DNA of 64,000 nucleotides from Piliocolobus tephrosceles (taxonomy: Eukaryota; Chordata; Mammalia; Primates; Cercopithecidae), in assembly GCF_002776525.5 (NCBI RefSeq), contig NC_045443.1, positions 51,143,387 to 51,207,386 on the forward strand. Direction: 5' to 3'. The stretch's first letter is position 1. Every line of letters starts with the position of its first letter. The notes beneath the pieces are model-generated. The model was not told the origin of the DNA. It ran no database searches and saw only the letters and a program-made list of their open reading frames with translations. This document shows, one piece after another, positions 56,133 through 64,000 of the stretch. Made by a program: the position numbers and the translations under genes.

Positions 56133-59100
56133 ATGCAGTACTCAAAAGCCATCTTGTGCTTGGAGAAAGAGGCCTACCGGCTTTCCCTTCCCGGGCCCTG
56201 CGCCCCTCACCCCCAACCGCGGCCATCCCAGCCGGGATGCCCACTCGACCGGGATGCCCGCTGGCCACGCATGGCTGCTAGGACCTGCCTCGCCTAGGGC
56301 AGAGGTGGGAATGGGGAAGGCCCTAGGCTGGGCGGGGACAGGCCCAGTCCTCCTGGCAGGGTCTCCTAGGTGCTGTGTGGAGGCAGTGAGGATTCAGGGG
56401 GCTGCTGGCTTATGGGGTAGGGGCGTCAGCCTGGGGCGGCGGGAGAGTCCTGGGCACTCGGGATCTCTCTAATAATTGGTGCTAATGGCCTGTTGTATAG
56501 TCTTAACCCGACGCATATGGTTTCATAACACAGTGGCTTAATTTCTTCCAAATGTACGTGGCCCTGAATGTGTTGCAGTTTGATATATGACCCCGGCCCG
56601 GGTCCGAGGCTCCAAGGCGGCCCCTATAAGTGTGAATTTCTGTCTATAAAGGGCGACGCACACGCAAACGCCTACACACCCAGGCAGACACACCCGGAGG
56701 CGTGGGGGAGCATATTCCACACGAGGTCCGAGAGAGCCTGGGGGCCAGACTCACCTTCAATCTAAGCCAAGACACCCCCCCACCCCCACCCTCTCCCACA
56801 GGCGCGACTGGGATTCTGCGCCAAGTCCCAGTGGGGGAGGGGATCGCTCCACGATTTCCTGTTTAAACCCTGACCCGTCGCCTGTGGGGGGCCGGGGGAG
56901 GGGGAAGAAACCTGTTTTTATCACATTCTTAAAAATACAGTTTGCATTCAGATCAGACCGCTTGGGCCCGAGCTGACGGTGAATTTTATCTCCCCTCCCC
57001 CCACAACCGCCTTCCCTTCCTTTTCTGCCCCCCCAAAATTCCCCTTTCGCAGCCAACATAAAGGCCTCTGAGGTATTCTCCCGGGGGAAGAAATGGCATT
57101 TTCTCTCCCCCTCCCCCCCTCAGTAGGACTTGTGTGTCGGCAGAGGCGTCTGACGAGGGGCTAATTTCGCGTTCCTTGTTTACGATCGAGAAAAACGCTT
57201 GGCTCTCCCCAAATGGGCCCAGCCCGCCGCCTGCTCCGGCTGCCGCGCGCTCTCCCGCCGCTCAGGCACGGCCCAGGGGCTGACGCCCCGGAGATCCAGC
57301 CTGCGGCAGGCGGGAACCCGGAGTCTGTGGGACCTGAAAAGGGCAAAGGGAGTGCGGTGGGACACTGGAGGGGCCCGAGAGGCCCGAAAAAGGGAGCTTT
57401 TCTCCTGGCGTAATGTGGGAATCGCCTACCGGTGAGGCCTCTATTTCTCTCTTTCGCCTGTATTTTGTCTGCCCCCGCCCCTGTGGATGGCCGCTGATGG
57501 GGGGGTGGGAACACAAGTGTCCTTTGTCCTCCCCCAAAGAAAACCTTTTCCAGAGAAGGCCATTCAGGCCAGTGGAGATTCACCTGGAATATTAGAAGGG
57601 CCCCCTCCCACCCAAGGGGCGGGCCTGGGTGAGGGCTGGGGTATTTATCTCAATCCTGGAACGACCCGAGTGTGTCCACAGTGAGATTTGGGGGTGCTAG
57701 AGTTCGAGGCTGGCCGCTTAACAGCACCATCCTGAGGTGTCTTTATATAATATTTTAATTGATTTTCTGTTCCTTCCTGGCTAGAGCCCTGCAGCTCCTC
57801 CACCCCCATCCTATGCCCCTCACCCCTAGACCCATCCTCACAAGACAGAGGCAAGGAGAGAAGGCAGAGCAGCAGCGACGGGTGCTCTGTTTTCATTTTC
57901 CACCCTGGCCAGGGGATAAACTGGACCCCAGTGGACTCCAACACCAACTCTCTGCTTCCCAGTTACTTTCGATTTTCGTTCCCTTCTCCTTCTTTCTCTC
58001 CTTGTCTGGCATTCAAACAGAAGCACAAGAGGATCCACCAGTGGCAACTCTCAGCCTCCTTGCAGGCCACATTCCCTGCTGACGTGGTCCTTACTGCAGG
58101 AGAGCCCTTCCGTGATTATCTAATAATAGCCAGGGTGGCTGAGAATAGAATCTGGCTCAAGGACTCTGCACACCCCAGGCAGAGACACGGAATCTGTGGG
58201 TCAGGGCCTGGCAACATTCCTTGGAGCCTCCCGCTCTGAGCCCACTCTTTGGGCACCCTTAGGCCTGCCTGCTCTCCTTACAAGGGGCTTGGTCAGCCCT
58301 GCCATCCGCTGTATTTCACGTGCCGGTTCCTAGCTAAGGAGAAATGGGCAGAGCAAACCCTTTCTCTCCCTGGTCTGACAGTTGTGATCCCGACAGAATG
58401 CAACCTTGTTTAGAGAAGGCGACCTTGTTGGGTTGGCTGTTGTGTTCTGAAACCAGGCTTGGGAGTGTTATGTATTTATTATATACAGGCTCAAATGTAC
58501 AGACTCAGGCTTATGCATGAATATATACATACTCATATTTCCTTGGTGGTTAATTGTATATTACCATGCCTATATTCGCTCAAACACCATTTTATGTGCA
58601 TGCAAAATTTTCTTAACCCTCACTAGATGAGAATGGGCTCATGGAGGCACCGGGTGCACTGAGCAGGCCCTCTGTGCATGCTCTGCTGGAAATATGTGTG
58701 CACTGGAATTGGAGTATGCAGGTTCCAGTAACCAATGGACGCCATAAAGGCTTTCTCAGACTTTATTGCTTTTGTTGCCTGAGCAGCTGGACTGGGGAAA
58801 TACTAAATCCCTTCTGCTTTCTCTCCACACCTTCTAGCAAACTCTGCCAACTTACAAAGTATTTTACAAGGGAGACCAGTTGTCTTGAAATTGAGTTCTG
58901 TGGGACTCTTTTCACAGGCGTGGTGGGTCTGCAAGCAGTTCTGAGTAGACAGGGACCTGGCACTGGAAGCCTCCCTGGGGCGATGAAGGGATAAGAGTGG
59001 TTAATAAGGTGGCCTCTAGACAGTGGTCTGGGGCGGCTGCTGGCCAGGGTGCTTGGAGAAGCTGGTGGAAAAGGCAAACCAGAAGGGGTAGGGATGCAGT

Positions 59101-60129
59101 GAATATGTTTCTCCCCCTGCTTACCCCAGCCAGCCACTTACCCCGCCCCAGCCCGATTTGCCTGCATCCCTGGTGGCGAATTGGGAGTTCTCTAAGGTCC
59201 CCCAAATACCCAGATCCGGTTACTGGATGAACTACGTTTTAATCCTCATCAATATCTGAGCCAGGGCGAGACCTGGTCAGGGAGAAGGCTGGTCCAAGCA
59301 GCACGGGAGAGGATGCTGGGCCCACCGCCTGTGGCCTAGAGCACTGAGTATGGGCTACCGAGGCTGAGAATTAATGGGCCTTCTTTCCCAGCCTTTTTCC
59401 CTTCCAGAGACACAAAAAGACAGAGCAGAGGGGAAATATCAATGTCAGTGGAAAACCCCAAAAAAGAAAGCAGGGACTAGAGCAGGGCTGGAGGGGTTTT
59501 CCGCCACTCTCTAGGTGATCGGGTTCCTCCCAAGACTCTTGTCCAGACAGGCTGCACCAAGACATGTGCAGCTTTCTTCCACCTTCCTTCCACCCTTCAC
59601 GGAGGGCAGCCTTAGGCTTTCTGGGCCTTGGTTACCCTGGGCACTGGGGTGACATTACCTCAGGATTGTGCCCCTTGCCCAGCCCATGGCCTCTGCCATG
59701 GTGCCGCTGCCGCTCCTGTTTATTGTGTCTGTGAGTTGTTTACTTGTTTTGTCTGCTGCCACCCTGCGTCAGAAACCCGCCAAACCAGCGAACTCACCCA
59801 GGAGAACAAAGTGCAGTGCTATCCCCGAACTCCCTCCCCTTTCCAGCAACCCCCTCCTGCCGTCACAAGCTCCTGCATTCTCCCTTTTGGAGGGGAAGAA
59901 GCAGAAATAGTCTTAAAACAGGGCAGCTGTTTATAGGGTCAGGGGAATTATGGGGACACCATAAACCTCCGGGTGTCCCTGTGGTGGAGAGACTTCTGAG
60001 CAACCCTTCCCTTGCCTAGGCATTTCTTCCTTTCCCTGGTAACCACTTGGTAAGGGGGCCACACTCACTGAGAAAGTTGAGCCCACCCCCGTCAACCCAG
60101 TCCCCCACTACCCCACTTCTTTCTGCAGG

Positions 60130-60620
60130 AGTTTCCCTGAGACCGGGTTGTTGGGTTTTAAATTAGAGTAATGCTAGTGGATTCATAAAGCTAGATATAG
60201 CATGTCATTCTCCTCCCACACTTCCTTCTCCTCAGCCCCCGAAAATTGCAGTGAATTTAAGCAAATCCTACAAAATTAAATTGCCCCTTTGCTAAAGATC
60301 CTATATGTTTCCAATCCCGCCAGGTGTAGAGTCAGATAGTTGGCTTTTGGCCTTTAATTTTGCTCCTGGCTATTAAATTTAAAACAGTATCATTCAAGTA
60401 AGTAATATTCTCATTTTTGAAATTAATTTTCCCCTCCCAGTCTCTCTCTCTCTCTCTCTTTTTGCCAGCACAGATTAAATGGTTCTTTCAGATCTGCAAA
60501 CAATAAAGGATAAAATTATTTATAGGGAAATGAGGATGCTGTTTTATTGTTGGCTTATTGTTCCAGAACATAACAACATTTTATTTTCAAGCAGGAGAAG
60601 CTAGACCAGGGGGAGAAAGA
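60130..60620. promoter_or_regulatory. Candidate AT-rich HOX regulatory element
   Basis: Low-GC stretch with TTAAATTAGAGTAATG, CTATTAAATTT, TTTATTGTTGG and CAATAAAGG in an otherwise mixed sequence. This resembles conserved HOX cluster elements. Conservation not tested. Confidence 0.3.
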
Positions 60621-60724
60621 GGGGGAAAGGAAAAAAACATGAAGGGAGGGCGGGAACCCACACACAAAACTCCTGCCATGTATAACTGGTAGGACACTTA
60701 CAATTTCTATATGACAACTCACTG

Positions 60725-60732
60725 TGACGTCA
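60725..60732 (+). promoter_or_regulatory. CRE TGACGTCA overlapping CATAAA
   Basis: A perfect palindromic CREB/ATF site whose last two bases start CATAAATAC, a CDX/posterior-HOX-like site. Sequence match only. Confidence 0.4.
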
Positions 60733-63700
60733 TAAATACCGAGTTCTTGAATTTTATAATTCTCATGAACCTCTCAAATAGGGCCAAGCAATGCTTCATG
60801 TGGAGGGGTATAGAAGAAGCCAGGAGGCTGGGGATCCCTTGACCCAGCGCAGAGCAGCACACCCCCTATTGTGGCTTCTTCTTCATGGGACATCCTCTTG
60901 AGGCCCTATTCTGGGGGCTGAAAATATTCTGGATATTCTGGATTTTAATTTTTCTCCTGGGCCAAGCAGGGCCACTTGCTTTGTCCCCCTCAAGTGTCCC
61001 TAGGCGTCTAAGCTTTCTCCCCATTCCCAGCTCAGAGAGCTATATCCCCAGGCTCTCCCCAATCCCCCTCCTGAGCTGATATTCAGCTGCTTGGAATCGA
61101 GGTGGGAGGCTTGGGCGCCAGCCCCCAAAAAGCCAGAAATGATTTTTTCCAGATGGAGCTGGAAGGGGGCTTAGGGTTGAGCGTGATGGGGTAGAGATGT
61201 TTGGGACCTATTTTATGTTAACCTTAAGTCAGAGAAGGGAATTGAGAAGCCAAACAAATGCCGATGTGAGAGTTTGTGTCTGCTGATGGTAGCAGCAGTA
61301 AGTGAAGTGCTGGTTAGGAAAGGTCAGGCAGAAATCTGGAAAGAAAGAGGGAGAGGAAATGTGACATGAGTTAGCAGAGCCCCTCCATATACCTTTCTTC
61401 TCCGTTTAATTGCAATAAAGCAAAAGCAGCTCGGGTAGCCTCTCAACCTCTTAGCCCAAAAGACGAGTCACCAGCGCAGGCCTCGGAGGTGTTTGGGGGC
61501 AGTTCTCAGCAGCTTAACATGCTCAATCTGGCCTCTTCCTCCTTTCCTCCTCCCTGCTGATTCCCCAGCTCCCTTCAGCTGATCAGCCCGGGCCCTGTCC
61601 CCAAAATATTAGCACCCCAAAATGGAATTGATTTCTGTGTTAGGTGTATCAAGTTTCACTTCTCTCCATGCCTAAATTTTGAAAGGAGGAGTGTTCCTTT
61701 TTGGAATGTGGTGTGTGTAGGGGGGGCAGGTATGTGTTCAGACAGCTTCCCCCATCATATCTATGGGAAACTGAAGCCCCTTAGGTGAGCCATGCTTTAG
61801 TGTTCCCAAGCAGCATTCCCTGCATTCGGGTTCTCTGGCAGACCAGGAGGCTTTCTTTGCGATCTGATCCTTTGACTAGGAGTTCCATGGAGATCAAAGG
61901 AGCTTATTTATACACAAAACAGCAGGCATTTGGAGTAGAATTTATTTTTTATTTCTAAATTAAAAAGTCTAATAATAGACCAATCGGGCCAACTAAGCAG
62001 TCGCTCTGGAACAGCAAAGCCTTAACCAAATAGTGGTTAAGGGGTTGTGAGGGGAGCTGAGCAATTACTGAAACTCGGCTTTCTCCGTAACAGGGATTTT
62101 AACCCTCGTCCAGTGGCACAAAAGGGGCCGGCGGGGCAACCGCTCTTCTCTTGCTCAGAAAAGTGAGAATTGGGGGTGGTGGGGGCAGGGTCGGGCAGCT
62201 ACGGTCGCGTCCAGGCAGCTGAGCACCCAGGCCAAGCGCTGAGACGGAGCACTGAGTCCTGCGGCTCCAGTGCTTGGGTCCCTGAGCAGCCTCCGGAGGC
62301 ACCGAGCTGTAGTTGCGACGCAGCAGCCAGGAACAGAGTATGTGTATCTGTGTGCGAGGGTGGGTGAGTCACAAACATCCGCGCAGAGTTGGGGGATCTG
62401 GGGAGAGAGAGGAAATAGAACACAACTCAGGAGGACCTCTGGAAAATATTGTCCCCTAATAAAAATTCCAGATCTCATCCCGCTCACTTCAAATATCCCT
62501 CCCCAAGAAATTAATATATTTCCCAGAGCTGAATGGAACGCAAAAGTCAGCAAGGTGAGGCCTGCCCACGAACCTCTTCAGGCTGGGTCCAGTCCCACCC
62601 ACCCTTTCCCCAGTTCAAAGCTCACAGACCCCCAGGCTTTCCCTGGCCTAAAGCGGAGTAAGGCTGGAGTGGTAGCTTTTAACTTGCCTAGGGAAATCCC
62701 CAAGTGCCCAGGCTGCAATGCCACCCTTATCCTTGGGGACTCCAGGCCAGTGACTGCACCCCACTCAGGTCCAAGGCGCAGGCAGTAAATTTCTCTCCTA
62801 TAATTAGCGCTATCAAAAGCATGTGTTTTGCACTGGGGAGGACTGGAGAAGCAAGTGGCAACTTTTCCTCTGTATTCTTTTTGTGTGTTTTTTGATTTCT
62901 GTTTTTGAATCCACTAATTAAAGCCTCTCTGAAAGTGAAAATCTGCTCTTGACACCAAGCCCCTTCCGAATGCCTGATTCGGGAGGCCAGGGGGCCAGAG
63001 CAACAGCAAGGAGACCTGCAAGCCTGATGGGGTTGGGGCGGGGGTAGTGTTCTCTGATTTCTCTGGGCTGGTTTTATAGAAACAAAGAACAAGTTCTCTC
63101 CCCTCCTTCCCAAGACTTGTGCATATTTACAGAGCACAACTGCAGTTTTAATAAAACATCTGTTCTTGCTTCTGCTGATGAGCTTCCATAATTGTTTTCA
63201 GACAAATTTAACAGGAAAATATAAATATATTTAGAAAACTCTAAGTCCCAACTTTCCCCCTATAGACAGCCATTCTTTTGCCAAAAAATAAAATTAAATT
63301 AAATTAACATGAAATGGGAAAAGGAAAATATAATCCAATGGAGGGAAGATCGGGCTCATCTGACCTGCTCTCCCCCCTTGGAGCGAATCCTTTCAGCAAA
63401 TTTCAGCTGCATAATTAAAGATCTAAGAGAAAGAAGAGGGCTTCTTTCCTCAGGAATGAAAGGTAATGAAGGGGAGTGTGTTGAAAATTAATTTTGCCAA
63501 AAGTCTTTAAGCAGTGGAGGAATTTATTTGTATTTCTGTTTCCCCTTCTCTCCCCCTTCCAGCATTTCTGCCTTTTTCACCCAGCAGCTGGTTTCTGTTC
63601 ATTATAAATCGGCGAGACCTTTCAGTCTCTGCCCTCTGTTTAGGGATGTCATAAAACACTTAACTTTCCGGGGCTGAGGCTCACATTCTGCTTCTCAGGT

Positions 63701-64000
63701 CGCCAATCCCCCTGAGCCCACCGCCTTTAGGCCCCAATAGAGAATCTCCCCAACTTTGGGGCCCCTTTCCTCTCCAGACATGGTTGAGGAGGGGCTCAAG
63801 GAAACCTAGGCATCCTTGCTGGGGGCTGTAGTCCATGCTGCCCCAGAAGCCCCTTCTTTCTTCCAAGGTCCTTCCCTCCCCCACCCAGACATAAAAGAGA
63901 TTTTTAAGTACATAGAAAATCAACACTCACTGAAAGCGAAACCTCATTAAGACATCCTATCTTCCATCATTCAATTTGTTGTACATTGCAACAATTTAAT

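Larger units (their letters stand above)
55358..64000. other. First intron / upstream region of HOXC6-5-4
   Basis: Intronic DNA for the long HOXC transcripts. The proximal HOXC6 promoter and coding exons are expected to the right of the window. I see no coding gene. Noted elements are a G-rich repeat (56090-56132), a CRE with overlapping CATAAA (60725-60736), and AT-rich homeodomain-site segments at 60130-60620, 61890-62000 and 63160-63310. Confidence 0.6.

Noticed and set aside
1..64000. tRNA genes, CRISPR arrays, transposons, prokaryotic operon signals
   Set aside because: I saw none by eye. Intron structure, poly(A) signals and HOX content make this vertebrate DNA. Ancient diverged repeats (for example MIR) could be missed without a repeat search.

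Overview
This window is vertebrate, almost certainly eutherian mammal, genomic DNA from the central HOXC cluster. It runs from the HOTAIR lncRNA locus through HOXC11, HOXC10, MIR196A2, HOXC9 and HOXC8 to the shared non-coding first exon of HOXC6/HOXC5/HOXC4. The evidence is four two-exon homeobox genes on the + strand with full-length reading frames of 304, 342, 260 and 242 codons, GT-AG introns, AATAAA poly(A) signals and a microRNA-196a hairpin. The proteins differ from the human ones I remember at only a few residues, so this is probably not human. I cannot name the species. One run of exactly 100 N (51853-51952) marks a draft-assembly gap in a polypyrimidine microsatellite.

Layout. (1) 180-6643, minus strand: HOTAIR, whose exons and splice sites are readable; its promoter faces away from HOXC11. 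(2) 6644-10900: intergenic DNA with a palindrome cluster near 8961-9000. (3) 10915-14330: HOXC11. (4) 14330-22880: intergenic, with AT-rich homeodomain-site clusters and purine tracts. (5) 22880-28170: HOXC10, preceded by a CTCF-like site, a CRE and an inverted CCAAT box. (6) 28170-37930: a possible orphan first exon, MIR196A2 at 29639-29748, a GC-rich orphan island at about 31.9-33.6 kb, and a candidate HOXC-AS1 antisense transcript. (7) 37930-41200: HOXC9. (8) 41200-46800: intergenic, with a second CTCF-like site and the likely HOXC8 early enhancer at about 44.1-44.3 kb. (9) 46800-50625: HOXC8, whose 3' UTR carries four miR-196a target sites. (10) 50625-54760: intergenic, including the gap. 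(11) About 54770-55357: the shared HOXC4/5/6 exon, ending in a GTAAGT donor. (12) 55358-64000: the following intron or upstream region, with several AT-rich elements that look regulatory.

How it works together. The four genes encode DNA-binding transcription factors that pattern the trunk, hindlimb and motor-neuron columns collinearly; paralog groups 11, 10, 9 and 8 lie in order on one strand. MIR196A2 sits between HOXC10 and HOXC9 and can repress the more anterior gene HOXC8 through sites in this same window. HOTAIR runs antisense upstream of HOXC11. I recognised no protein-coding gene outside the HOX genes. Most other open frames are shadows, or accidental frames in GC-rich or low-complexity DNA. 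I saw no insertion sequence, CRISPR array, tRNA or rRNA, and no interspersed repeat I could name, as expected for a HOX cluster. No wholly new gene system was found. The most interesting observations are regulatory.
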